DNA of 16,335 nucleotides from Nibrella saemangeumensis (GTDB lineage: Bacteria > Bacteroidota > Bacteroidia > Cytophagales > Spirosomataceae): positions 1 to 16,335 of the forward strand of contig NZ_BAABHD010000061.1 in NCBI RefSeq assembly GCF_039541915.1. The letters run 5' to 3'. A program made the position numbers and the translations under genes. Every line of letters begins with the position of its first letter. The first letter of the stretch is position 1. The notes under the pieces were generated by a model that did no database searches, was not told the DNA's origin, and worked only from the letters and a program-made list of their open reading frames with translations. Below are positions 7,606 through 15,980 of the stretch, in pieces.

Positions 7606-7836
7606 ATGAGAAAGGCTGATTTTGACCAGAGCCGAGTTGTTGCCTATAGCCTACTGGCTCATATAAACAATCATGATGCTGGTATTAAGAACTTAGGTGA
7701 CATCTTCGTATTATTAGTAAAAAGGGTCATTGCCCGAATGAGCGCTGAGGGAAAGAACCGAGGTGGAAGTGCAGCTGAAATTAAAGTACTTGTTGATAAC
7801 GCTTACTCACTTATGTGGTTCTTCTTAGTACTGTAG
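7606..7836 (+). pseudogene. N-terminal fragment of an unrecognised gene
   Basis: An open frame of 76 codons from an ATG at 7606. The first 68 residues look like real protein, with helical blocks such as YSLLAHINNHDAGIKNLGD and IKVLVDNAYSL, then it ends abruptly in MWFFLVL and a stop. This is the look of a longer gene cut near 7812, with a few codons of foreign sequence. I do not recognise the family. It is divergent from the toxin operon. It could instead be a short intact gene, which I think less likely. Confidence 0.4.
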
Positions 7837-7848
7837 GGCCGGAGATGA

Positions 7849-8016
7849 CTATAAGCCGCGACAGCGTATCGGGGCTTTATAACGACGCTCGTTCAGCTCT
7901 TTAATTTTCATGTACAATTCGGCAAGATCCCGGTGCGCGTTCGGCAAAACGAGGGATATGCTGGACAGACTCTCCTCAGATTGACGTTTAGGAATCTTCC
8001 GCCTAAACGTGTCCAT
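7849..8016 (-). CDS. Possible 55-residue hypothetical protein
   Basis: A minus-strand frame from ATG (8016-8014) to TAG (7851-7849) encodes 55 residues. It has a basic start (MDTFRRKIPKRQSEES) and a predicted helix AHRDLAELYMKIKELNERR. Codon use is more GC-rich than in the flanks. No ribosome-binding site is obvious and I do not recognise it. It may be a tail fragment of a longer gene broken at the same event that cut the 7606 frame. Confidence 0.3.
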   Translation of the reverse strand: MDTFRRKIPKRQSEESLSSISLVLPNAHRDLAELYMKIKELNERRYKAPIRCRGL

Positions 8017-8021
8017 AAAAC

Positions 8022-8051
8022 TTGTTCAGGATTATCTGTTCACTACTTTTG
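8022..8051 (+). promoter_or_regulatory. Candidate promoter for the helicase-methylase operon
   Basis: TACTTTTG (8044-8051) matches the Bacteroidota -7 consensus TAnnTTTG. A TTG (8022-8024) lies 19 nt upstream in the -33 position. It is about 135 nt ahead of the helicase ATG. Between them (8052-8186) I see only AT-rich leader sequence. Together with the 55-codon frame this accounts for the 350-bp gap after 7836. Confidence 0.35.
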
Positions 8052-8186
8052 AGATTCTACCATTACTGTGAACACTCTCTGATACTATATATTCTGGCCC
8101 GTAGTTTGGGTCATGAATCATAAGCTAATTGTTATATTAAAAAAACAATATTTTTAAGCCCAAGAATTAAAATAACAAAACCCTTC

Positions 8187-11100
8187 ATGCTTCCCTTAGA
8201 ACAGATACAGAAAGGTATCCTTATAAATGGCCTCTTACCAAATCAAGCAGTACAAGTTATTCACATCGAGTGGTCAGGTGAAGATGCGTTAGAGATTACT
8301 TATAAGAATAGTCAAGGACAACTCGGTAACCAATTACTATTTCGTGACAGTGAGAGCAGTTTGTCCTTAGTAGATGCTGAACGGTCATGGAATTTTGGTG
8401 CCGACGCAAAGCTGTTTAAGCTAGCTTCAGAAGCTTATCGTATTAAGCTAGCCTACTTATTCGACCCCATGATGGCGGTGCATACGTCGATGGTAGAACC
8501 GCTACCACATCAGATCTCAGCGGTGTACGGCGAGATGTTGCCTCGCCAACCACTACGCTTTTTACTTGCTGATGATCCTGGTGCCGGTAAGACCATCATG
8601 GCAGGACTCCTCATTAAAGAGCTATATATGCGGGGTGATGTCCGTAAGTGTCTAATCGTTTGTCCTGGCGTATTAGCCGAGCAATGGCAAGACGAGTTGA
8701 ATCAAAAGTTTCAACTGCCCTTTGATATCCTTACCAATGACAAAATCAATGCTTCTCGTACGGGAAACTACTTTCTGGAATCGCCAATGGTCATTGCAAG
8801 GCTAGATAAGCTGAGTCGCGATGAAGATTTACGCGAAAAGTTAAAGGTGACTGATTGGGATTTAGTTATTGTCGACGAGGCTCATAAGATGTCAGCTTCT
8901 TACTTTGGCAACGAGGTGAATTACACACAACGTTATCGATTGGGACAACTACTGTCGAGCCTGACACGGCACCTGTTGTTGATGACAGCGACACCGCATA
9001 ACGGGAAAGAAGAAGATTTTCAACTGTTTCTGGCGCTGCTTGATCCAGACCGCTTTGAGGGGCGGCAAAAACGGTCGAATGCACCCATAACAGACGTATC
9101 TGACCTAATGCGCCGTATGTTGAAAGAACAGTTAGTCAAGTTTGACGGCCGCCCTTTGTTCCCCGAACGGATTGCCAAAACAGTGCTGTATGAGTTGTCA
9201 GATGACGAAGATGTGCTTTACAGTGAAGTGACGCGGTATGTTCAAGACGAGTTTAATCGGGCTGACGCTTTAGACAATACGCGTCGGCGTGGGTCGGTGG
9301 GTTTTGCGTTAACTATTCTTCAACGGCGTCTTGCGTCATCACCGGATGCCATCTACCAATCACTTCGTCGACGGCGTGAACGGCTGTCAGAGCGCCTGAC
9401 CGATGAACGCAGGTTTGCCACTTTATCAGACAACTCGCAATGGCTTGATGACGAGCAGTTAGAGCAGTTAGACGACCAACCATCCGATGAACAGGAGGAG
9501 TTGGAAAACAACCTAACTGATAACGCTACCGCTGCCCGCACAATTCGTGAACTCGAAATCGAACTGGATACGCTTCGCCGATTAGAGTCACTGGCTGATC
9601 AGGTACGTACCAACAATACGGATCGAAAATGGGCTGAATTGTCCACTTTGTTACAGGATAGAAGTGTGATGTTTGATGAACAGGGGGTCCGGCGTAAACT
9701 GGTCATCTTCACCGAACATCGAGATACACTTAATTATTTAGCACATAAGATACGTATGCTGCTCGGTTCCACGGAAGGTGTTGTAACGATCCAGGGTGGT
9801 ATGAATCGTGATGCCCGCCGACAGACCCAAGAAGCGTTTCGACAGGACATAAACGTTTGCGTCCTGATCGCTACGGACGCAGCTGGTGAAGGCATTAACC
9901 TGCAACGGGCGCACCTGATGGTTAACTATGATCTGCCCTGGAATCCTAACCGACTCGAACAACGCTTTGGACGAATACACCGCATAGGACAAACAGAAGT
10001 ATGTCGACTTTGGAATTTAGTGGCCGACTCAACGATTGAAGGCGACGTTTGGCAACGGCTTTTCGCCAAACTCGAAGCTGAGCGCCAATCCCTCGGTGGC
10101 CGGGTATTTGATGTACTTGGCGAAGTAACCTTTGATAACAAGAGCCTGCGCGAACTAATGATGGAAGCCATTCGGTACGGACACGATCCCGCTGTTCGAG
10201 AACGGCTTAATCAGGTGGTTGAAGACGCCGTCGACCGCCAGCAAATTGAGCGTCTATTGCAAGAGCGAGCGCTTCACAATGTTCCGCTTTCACACAGTAA
10301 TTTACAACAGATTCGCGAAGATATGGAGCGAGCTGAAGCCCGTCGACTCCAGCCGCACTTTATCGCTGATTTCTTCCTGACGGCCTTTCGGCAATTAGGT
10401 GGGACTATTCACGAGCGGGAAAACGGTCGTTACCAGATTGCTTATGTCCCATCGGCTATTCGTAATAGAGGCCGTACCATCGACGCCCGCGAACCGGTAC
10501 TGCAATCTTACGAACGCATCACGTTCCACAAGGAATGGGTGAATCTACCAAGTCGTCCGGTCGCGGCTTTCGTCTGTCCTGGCCACCCGCTACTGGATGC
10601 TACGTTGGATTTGTTGTTAGAAGCCAATCAAAACCTGTTGAAACAGGGAGCTGTACTGATTGACGACAATGCACCCTACGGAGAGCCGCGTGTTTTGGTG
10701 TACGTCGAAAACGCCATTCAGGATGCCCATCTCACCGATAGCACACAGCGCCGAACGGTATCACGCGAAGTACACTTTCTGGAATTCAATGCCAATCGCC
10801 AGATTCGCCGGGCCGGTTATGCCCCTTATCTCGATTACCGTCCTGCTGCCGACGCTGAGCGGGACTATCTAATGCAACAATTGATTGGAGCTGATTGGCT
10901 ACAGACCGATTTCGAATCGGTAGTTCGTAATTACGCTATTAGTACGCTCGCTAAGGAACACCTCGACCGGGTACGTGAACAACGGCAATTTCTGATACAG
11001 CGTACTCGCCATGCCGTGCAGCAGCGGCTAACAGCCGAGGTTCGCTATTGGGACCGGCGCTCGCGCGAATTAGCTGCGCAAGAACAGGAGGGTAAACCAA

Positions 11101-11735
11101 ACGCCCGACTCAACTCCAATCAAACCCGGAAAAGGGCCGATGATCTGGCCACACGCTTGAGTCGACGGATGGACGAACTGGATCTGGAAATGAATCTGTC
11201 GTTACGACCTCCGCTGGTAATCGGCGGAGCCTTGGTCGTGCCATCGCAAATGTTACAGGGTTTGAACCTGCCAGTTTCTAACGCCAATTCGCCAGAAGCA
11301 GATGAAAATACTGGTTCTGTAACTGTTGTCGATGCTGCGGCTCGTGCTGCTGTTGAACGAGCCGCTATGCAGGCCGTCATGCACTACGAACGCTCGCTTG
11401 GTAATGAGCCGACCGACCGTAGCGCCGACAAAATTGGCTACGACATAGAAAGCCGGGATGGCCAGACTGGCCACCTACGTTTTATCGAGGTTAAAGGCCG
11501 TCGGTTCGATGCCGATACCATCACCCTTACTAAGAATGAAATACTGACCGCCCTCAATCAACCCGAACGCTTCTACTTGGCTGTTGCGCTCGTTAACGGG
11601 CAAAACGTAACACTTCATTATGTGCAGCGGCCATTTCAGACGGAGCCCGACTTCAATGTGACCAGTGTGACCTATCAGCTCGCCGGACTTTTGACCCGCC
11701 CTGTTGCATCTGTGACAATTACGCTTGACAGTTAA
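8187..11735 (+). CDS. SNF2-type helicase with C-terminal DUF3883 domain (DISARM DrmD-like)
   Basis: A 1182-residue superfamily 2 helicase. Motifs in order are the Q-like LPHQISAVYGEML (106-118), Walker A DDPGAGKT (129-136), DEAH (230-233), TATPHNGKE (267-275), ATDAAGEGINLQ (562-573) and QRFGRIHRIGQ (592-602). An acidic, low-complexity insert lies at about 415-445. The C-terminus (about 1050-1160) is a DUF3883 domain with GYDIES and RFIEVKGR; this E-x-K pattern resembles PD-(D/E)xK nuclease cores. Such helicases use ATP to move on double-stranded DNA. This type is typically followed by a DUF1156 methylase, as here, in class 1 DISARM (DrmD) or helicase-methylase-ATPase defence clusters; I cannot tell which, because the downstream genes are missing. 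The frame is complete. Confidence 0.85.
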   Translation: MLPLEQIQKGILINGLLPNQAVQVIHIEWSGEDALEITYKNSQGQLGNQLLFRDSESSLSLVDAERSWNFGADAKLFKLASEAYRIKLAYLFDPMMAVHTSMVEPLPHQISAVYGEMLPRQPLRFLLADDPGAGKTIMAGLLIKELYMRGDVRKCLIVCPGVLAEQWQDELNQKFQLPFDILTNDKINASRTGNYFLESPMVIARLDKLSRDEDLREKLKVTDWDLVIVDEAHKMSASYFGNEVNYTQRYRLGQLLSSLTRHLLLMTATPHNGKEEDFQLFLALLDPDRFEGRQKRSNAPITDVSDLMRRMLKEQLVKFDGRPLFPERIAKTVLYELSDDEDVLYSEVTRYVQDEFNRADALDNTRRRGSVGFALTILQRRLASSPDAIYQSLRRRRERLSERLTDERRFATLSDNSQWLDDEQLEQLDDQPSDEQEELENNLTDNATAARTIRELEIELDTLRRLESLADQVRTNNTDRKWAELSTLLQDRSVMFDEQGVRRKLVIFTEHRDTLNYLAHKIRMLLGSTEGVVTIQGGMNRDARRQTQEAFRQDINVCVLIATDAAGEGINLQRAHLMVNYDLPWNPNRLEQRFGRIHRIGQTEVCRLWNLVADSTIEGDVWQRLFAKLEAERQSLGGRVFDVLGEVTFDNKSLRELMMEAIRYGHDPAVRERLNQVVEDAVDRQQIERLLQERALHNVPLSHSNLQQIREDMERAEARRLQPHFIADFFLTAFRQLGGTIHERENGRYQIAYVPSAIRNRGRTIDAREPVLQSYERITFHKEWVNLPSRPVAAFVCPGHPLLDATLDLLLEANQNLLKQGAVLIDDNAPYGEPRVLVYVENAIQDAHLTDSTQRRTVSREVHFLEFNANRQIRRAGYAPYLDYRPAADAERDYLMQQLIGADWLQTDFESVVRNYAISTLAKEHLDRVREQRQFLIQRTRHAVQQRLTAEVRYWDRRSRELAAQEQEGKPNARLNSNQTRKRADDLATRLSRRMDELDLEMNLSLRPPLVIGGALVVPSQMLQGLNLPVSNANSPEADENTGSVTVVDAAARAAVERAAMQAVMHYERSLGNEPTDRSADKIGYDIESRDGQTGHLRFIEVKGRRFDADTITLTKNEILTALNQPERFYLAVALVNGQNVTLHYVQRPFQTEPDFNVTSVTYQLAGLLTRPVASVTITLDS

Positions 11736-11826
11736 TGATTAAGCGGATGAGTTATAAAAATTTCGAAGTAACCAGCCTAACGAGCCGTAGAATTTGATAG
11801 TTTCACCTCTTTTTTGGTCGTAATAA

Positions 11827-11851
11827 AAGTATACGGCCACTAAGTATACTT
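11827..11851. promoter_or_regulatory. Inverted repeat upstream of the methyltransferase
   Basis: AAGTATAC (11827-11834) and GTATACTT (11844-11851) form a perfect inverted repeat with 8-bp arms and a 9-bp spacer. The right half is itself the palindrome AAGTATACTT, so AAGTATAC also recurs directly 15 bp apart. It lies 17 bp before the methyltransferase ATG in the 132-bp gap after the helicase. It could be a repressor site or an RNA hairpin. Confidence 0.45.
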
Positions 11852-11867
11852 CGTTCGCGCTGCCACT

Positions 11868-13277
11868 ATGACAAAGAAACTTATTGAAGTATCTATACCG
11901 CTTGACCTAATCAACGATGAATCAGCTTACGACAAAATGCCAGGTATTGGCCCCCATCCCAAAGGGTTACACCATTGGTGGGCACGGTTACCGTTGCCCG
12001 CTGCCCGCGCTGTCCTCTTTGCCTCGCTCGTAGACGATCCCAGCAGCCATCCCGACCGATTTCCAACCGAAGAAGCGCAACAGCTTGAACGCACCCGCTT
12101 ATTTGGGCTGATGAAGAATTTACTTCAGAAGAAGATTCACACCAAACCCCAAGCGTACCGCGACGCGCTGGAAGAGATAAAAAAACATTGTAACGGCGAG
12201 CTACCGACCGTGCACGATCCCTTCTCGGGCGGAGGCTCCATTCCACTTGAGGGAATGCGTATGGGCTTACCCGTAATTGCCGCCGACCTCAATCCTGTAG
12301 CCGTGCTGATTAACAAAGCGATGCTCGAAATCTTACCCCGCTTTGCTAACCATCCTCCTTTTAATCCTGACAGCAAAAAGAAATATCACCCCGACCATAA
12401 GTGGACAAATGCACATGGCTTAGCCGAAGATGTACGCTATTACGGCCGTTTAATCAATGAGGATGCAAAAAAGCGAATTGGGCATCTATATCCCCCAGTA
12501 ACTTTATCAGATGGCCGTACTGTGCCCGTGCTGACATACTTTTGGGCTCGTACAGTGCAATGCCCTAATCCTGCTTGTGGTTGTCAAATGCCGCTGGTTG
12601 GCTCATTTATATTAAAAAAGAGGGGAAAGGAAACATATTATGTTTCACCAATAATTGAAAGAAATGGAAAGAATAGTCTGAAGGGTTTTGAGGTCCACAC
12701 AGGTGAACCGGAGGTAAAAGGTACTATTATTTCTAAGAGTGGAGCTCGTTGTATAGCATGTAATGAAGTTATTGCACATCCTTACATACGGCAAGAAGGA
12801 ATCGCAAAACGTATAAGTCATAGATTGATGGCTGTATCAGCTGATACAGGGAAAGGAAGAGCTTATTTGTTTGATCCAAATCAAGAACAACAAATTCTTA
12901 TAGAGCCTAAATGGATCCCTGAAATACCGTTAGCTCACAATCCTAAAAATATAAGTCCTCCACTCTATGGAATGACCTCTTACGACCAATTATTCACCAA
13001 ACGACAACTAATAGCCTATGATACATTAAATGAGTTAATAATAAAATTGCGTTTAGAACTTACGGGTGAAAATGTAAATGAGGATTACATTAAAGCAGTA
13101 GTTGTTTTTCTCAGCTTTGCTATAGATAGATTAGCTGATTTTAATAATAGTCTTACAACTTGGAAACCGAGCGGTGAGCAGCAAATGCACTTATATATAT
13201 TCCGGCAATCGAAGACCACGTATTCCGGCCAATACAGGCCGCTGTGGATAAGTGTGAGAAGAAGGGTGCAAAGGTAA
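11868..13277 (+). CDS. DUF1156 adenine-specific DNA methyltransferase, 3' end lost to IS21
   Basis: The N-terminal part of a large DNA methylase that would protect host DNA by N6-adenine methylation. Residues 1-90 are the DUF1156 domain (KLIEVSIPLDLIN, HPKGLHHWWARLPL). The SAM-binding motif DPFSGGGSIPLEG is at 117-129, followed by AADLNPVAVLINK. A zinc ribbon is formed by CPNPACGC (232-239) and CIAC (295-298). Family proteins are usually about 900 residues. Here the native sequence ends near residue 443 (about 13196), and the last 26 or so codons are read from the IS21 end. The catalytic NPPY-type motif lies beyond the cut, so the product should be inactive. Base composition changes sharply at about 12600, from GC-rich to AT-rich, inside the gene. 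It follows the helicase by 132 bp. Confidence 0.82.
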   Translation: MTKKLIEVSIPLDLINDESAYDKMPGIGPHPKGLHHWWARLPLPAARAVLFASLVDDPSSHPDRFPTEEAQQLERTRLFGLMKNLLQKKIHTKPQAYRDALEEIKKHCNGELPTVHDPFSGGGSIPLEGMRMGLPVIAADLNPVAVLINKAMLEILPRFANHPPFNPDSKKKYHPDHKWTNAHGLAEDVRYYGRLINEDAKKRIGHLYPPVTLSDGRTVPVLTYFWARTVQCPNPACGCQMPLVGSFILKKRGKETYYVSPIIERNGKNSLKGFEVHTGEPEVKGTIISKSGARCIACNEVIAHPYIRQEGIAKRISHRLMAVSADTGKGRAYLFDPNQEQQILIEPKWIPEIPLAHNPKNISPPLYGMTSYDQLFTKRQLIAYDTLNELIIKLRLELTGENVNEDYIKAVVVFLSFAIDRLADFNNSLTTWKPSGEQQMHLYIFRQSKTTYSGQYRPLWISVRRRVQR

Positions 13278-13280
13278 GTG

Positions 13281-14027
13281 CTATACTGATTTTTCTTTCT
13301 CTTTAGTCTGTCTTCGCTGAGATTCCCCCTTTAACTCAATTCGGTGAGCCTGATGTAGCAACCGGTCCAGGAAGGCATCGGCAATCGTTGGTTCTGCCAG
13401 ATAATCATACCATTGGGCAACGGGCAACTGGGAGGTTATGATGGTGGAGTGACGACCGTAGCGGTCCTCCATGATCTGTAATAGCGCCAGTTTGGCCTCC
13501 ATGTCTAGCGGAGTCAGTCCCCAGTCATCCAGAATCAGCACATGCAGCCGCTCCAGACGGGCCAGTTCCTTGACAAACGAACCGTCCGCCCGGGCCAGAT
13601 GCAGTGTTTGAATCAGTTTTGGTAAGGCGAAGTAGCCCACCCTGAACCCCTGCAGGCAGGCCTGATAGCCGAATGCAGTCGCCAGATAGCTTTTGCCACA
13701 GCCTGTTGCGCCGGTCAGCAGCAGATTTTCGCCCCGCTGCACGAATGACAGATCGGCCAGCCCTAGTATTAGGCTTTTATCCAACTGGCGTTCCGGCGTA
13801 TACCGGATTTCTTCCAGCGAGGCCTGATATCGGAAGCGGGCCTGCTGAACGGCCAGTTGTGTGCGCCGGTGGTGGCGATATTCCCATTCCGCATCTAGCA
13901 GTCGTGCCAGTAATTGTTCCTGCGGGGGCCACTGATGGGCCGGTAACCGGATCAGCGTTTGCCACAGGGTTGCCATCCCGGCTAGTTTCAGCGCGTTCAA
14001 GCGGTCTAATGTTGCCTGATTATTCAC
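13281..14027 (-). CDS. istB: IS21-family helper ATPase IstB
   Basis: A 248-residue DnaA/DnaC-like AAA+ ATPase that assists the IS21 transposase in target choice. Walker A GATGCGKS is at 106-113 and Walker B LILDDWG at 164-170. A later GRHSTIITSQLPVAQWY block and the FLDRLLHQAHRIEL tail are typical of IstB. The start is a GTG at 14027, which gives the family-typical MNNQATLDRL N-terminus. It lies 27 nt downstream of istA on the same strand. The frame is complete. Confidence 0.93.
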   Translation of the reverse strand: MNNQATLDRLNALKLAGMATLWQTLIRLPAHQWPPQEQLLARLLDAEWEYRHHRRTQLAVQQARFRYQASLEEIRYTPERQLDKSLILGLADLSFVQRGENLLLTGATGCGKSYLATAFGYQACLQGFRVGYFALPKLIQTLHLARADGSFVKELARLERLHVLILDDWGLTPLDMEAKLALLQIMEDRYGRHSTIITSQLPVAQWYDYLAEPTIADAFLDRLLHQAHRIELKGESQRRQTKEKEKSV

Positions 14028-14054
14028 CTTTTTGTCGTTTGTTTAATGGTTCTC

Positions 14055-15614
14055 TTACTGATAGGCAGTTGCTCCCCGTATATTCTCGTGAGCAGGGATA
14101 GTCGTTGTCGGGGTTTGTGGCAGGGGCAGCCGGTCGAGTTCACTATCCAGGATGCCACGGAGGATTTTGTAGGATACACTTCCATAGTACAAGGCCCGCT
14201 CGCAGGCTTTTTCCAGACGGTCAGGTTCCACTTTTTTCACCAGGGAAAGAATACCGGCACAGGAGCGGTAGACCTGTTGCGGATAGGCATGGAGCGGTTC
14301 TTCCAGCCGTTTCAGTACCTGCTCAATGGCTCTGGCCAGCCAGGGACCGGCCTGCAGGGCCTGCTGTCGGAAAAAGTCGGCTGACCACTGGCTTACCCAC
14401 TGCTGTTGCGGTGGGAGATGCCCGGGTTGTGTTGAGTAGCCGTAGGCAAGCCGGCATCGGGCGTGAAAAGCAATCCGCTCATGCTGATGGTACATTTCAA
14501 CGGTATGCTGGGTGTACACTAGCTTAAGCTGCTGACCAACAAACCGGTATGGCACACTGTAATAGTGCTTGTCGGGTTGCAGCAGTACGTGAGAGTTGAC
14601 CTGAACTTTGGCCAGCCGGTACTCTTTCAGCTCGTAGCTGTCGGCCGGCAGCGGTCGTAACTGAGCGGCTTCCAGCGTCTCGAACCGCTGCCGCCGGCTG
14701 TAAGTTTTGCCTTGAAACAGCTGTTGATTATGGGCTTCAACCAGGTGCATGATCTGTTGGTTAAGCTCCTGCAAACTGTGAAACGGTTTATCCTGTAGAG
14801 CGGTGTACACTCGCTGGTAGAGGATATTGACTGCCCCTTCGACTAAGGCCTTATCGCGGGGCTTACGGCTGCGGGTGGGATAGATGCATGTGCCGTAATG
14901 AGCCGCAAAATCCTGAATTGTCTCGTTCAGGTCTGGCTCGTAGCGGTTGGCCGTTTGCACGGCAGCCTTCAGATTATCCGGGACAATGGCGGCCGGGACT
15001 CCACCCATAAAGATTAGTGAGTTACCCAGGCCTGCCAGAAAGTCTTCTTTCCGCTGACTGTTCATAGCCACCGCATACGTCAACTGGCTGCACCCTAATA
15101 TCGCTACGAAAAACTCATAGGTAAGGGGTTGATTAGTAGTAGCGTCAATGACGGTGAGCCGCTTGCCGGCAAAGTCAACAAACAGTTTGTCCCCGGCTTT
15201 ATGCTCAATATGCATAACTGTCCGCTGAGTCTGTAGCCACTGCTGATAGCGCCAACAAAACTGGGTATACTGAAGCCCGTCGGGATTGTGCTGCTTGTAA
15301 AGCGACCAAAGGTGAAAGCGGGTTACCCCCGGCTTACTGAGCTGGGCATCAAAGCTGGGAAAGCGCTCATAAAGATCGCCAATACGATCCGCTTTTGGAG
15401 TCAGCGGCTGAGCCAACAGCCGATGGAGCTGGTCATCCTGCCAGTTGAGAGCCTGGTCGAGTGAGTCAAAATGACTTTCGATGGTGGCCAGATACTGATC
15501 CACCGTTGAACGGGCTAAAGCTAATGTGGCAGCAATGGCCCGCTTGCTGTAGCCTTGCTGCCGGAGTTGAAGAATACGTCGGAGTTGATACATGGGTAAG
15601 CGTTGGTTAGCCAT
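14055..15614 (-). CDS. istA: IS21-family transposase IstA
   Basis: A 519-residue DDE transposase. An N-terminal helix-turn-helix (about 8-45, ILQLRQQGYSKRAIAATLAL) is followed by an integrase catalytic core with D147 in FVDFAG, D213 in VPDNLKAA and E259 in KALVEGAV. The C-terminal part (about 340-400) holds the SH3-like Mu-C-type segment (DKHYYSVPYRFVGQQLKL). Length and motifs are normal, and no frameshift is seen, so the element may be active. The ATG at 15614 gives the standard start. Confidence 0.94.
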   Translation of the reverse strand: MANQRLPMYQLRRILQLRQQGYSKRAIAATLALARSTVDQYLATIESHFDSLDQALNWQDDQLHRLLAQPLTPKADRIGDLYERFPSFDAQLSKPGVTRFHLWSLYKQHNPDGLQYTQFCWRYQQWLQTQRTVMHIEHKAGDKLFVDFAGKRLTVIDATTNQPLTYEFFVAILGCSQLTYAVAMNSQRKEDFLAGLGNSLIFMGGVPAAIVPDNLKAAVQTANRYEPDLNETIQDFAAHYGTCIYPTRSRKPRDKALVEGAVNILYQRVYTALQDKPFHSLQELNQQIMHLVEAHNQQLFQGKTYSRRQRFETLEAAQLRPLPADSYELKEYRLAKVQVNSHVLLQPDKHYYSVPYRFVGQQLKLVYTQHTVEMYHQHERIAFHARCRLAYGYSTQPGHLPPQQQWVSQWSADFFRQQALQAGPWLARAIEQVLKRLEEPLHAYPQQVYRSCAGILSLVKKVEPDRLEKACERALYYGSVSYKILRGILDSELDRLPLPQTPTTTIPAHENIRGATAYQ

Positions 15615-15757
15615 AGTCGCTGCTGAGAGTCAGAGAAACACTGTTACTCAGCCAAACTACGGGCCTTCTTACACTTATCCACAGGTGGCCTGATTTGGCC
15701 GGAATGTATGGCTTGTCATCGCCGTATTAACTGGCCTGCTTTAGGCCGGAATATTCA

Positions 15758-15865
15758 GTGAATGCCTATGAGTGGCTGAAGTATGTGCTGGAACACATCC
15801 TGACGATCAACCACAAAGACCTGCGGCAGTTATACCCCCAGCACTACAAAACCCGCTTTTCCTAG
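15758..15865 (+). pseudogene. C-terminal fragment of an IS66-family transposase (tnpC)
   Basis: Thirty-five codons ending in TAG at 15863-15865 encode VNAYEWLKYVLEHI and then DLRQLYPQHYK. This is the standard tail of IS66 TnpC (N-x-YEWL...L...I...LLP). The frame is cut upstream by the right end of the IS21 element, with an in-frame stop a few codons inside it. The rest of the IS66 element is not in the window, so the IS21 event removed or separated it. Confidence 0.7.
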
Positions 15866-15888
15866 ACGGGGTTGCTCGGGTGGATACG
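15865..15888 (+). repeat. First copy of the 24-bp direct repeat, likely IS66 right end
   Basis: It contains GGTTGCTCGGGTGGATACG (15870-15888) and starts at the last base of the tnpC stop codon, where the right terminal repeat of an IS66 element is expected. It recurs at 15981-16004 with one mismatch in 24 bases. Confidence 0.6.
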
Positions 15889-15980
15889 ATAAGGCTGAAG
15901 AGTTGATGAGCCTGGTGAGTCGCTAGAGTAGGCATGTGTGTTTTTTAGCCAAAAGTAGCGGCCTCGTAAGCAGCAGAAAA

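Larger units (their letters stand above)
13197..15754 (-). mobile_element. Complete IS21-family insertion sequence, about 2.56 kb
   Basis: The istA and istB genes are intact and lie between ends that share ATATTCCGGC in inverted orientation (13197-13206 and 15745-15754). Copies of an ATTCCGGCC(n)AA(n)CAGGCC-type repeat occur near both ends: 13199-13217 (degenerate) and 13222-13240 on the left, 15687-15705 and 15733-15752 on the right. Further in, CTGTGGATAAGTGT is also inverted (from 13242 and to 15684). Multiple terminal repeats are known for this family as transposase-binding sites. No 4-8 bp target duplication is found between TTATAT and TCAGTG flanks, which suggests that adjacent DNA was deleted or recombined. 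Confidence 0.8.

Noticed and set aside
8866..11474. Minus-strand open frames of 62-86 codons inside the helicase
   Set aside because: All are antisense to a complete helicase with all motifs in frame. The translations are serine-, arginine- and alanine-rich, as expected of shadow frames.
11911..12376. Minus-strand frames of 79 and 111 codons inside the methylase
   Set aside because: They are antisense to the DUF1156 and SAM-binding segments, which carry clear motifs on the plus strand.
13199..13240. Short repeats that could suggest a CRISPR array
   Set aside because: There are only two units at each side, they are imperfect, inverted between the two sides, and placed at the ends of an IS21 element, where such repeats are expected.
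13673..14527. Long plus-strand open frames antisense to istB and istA
   Set aside because: They lie wholly over the two recognised IS21 genes. The translations are rich in repeats of G, P, R and A with no family resemblance, which is a by-product of GC-rich codons.
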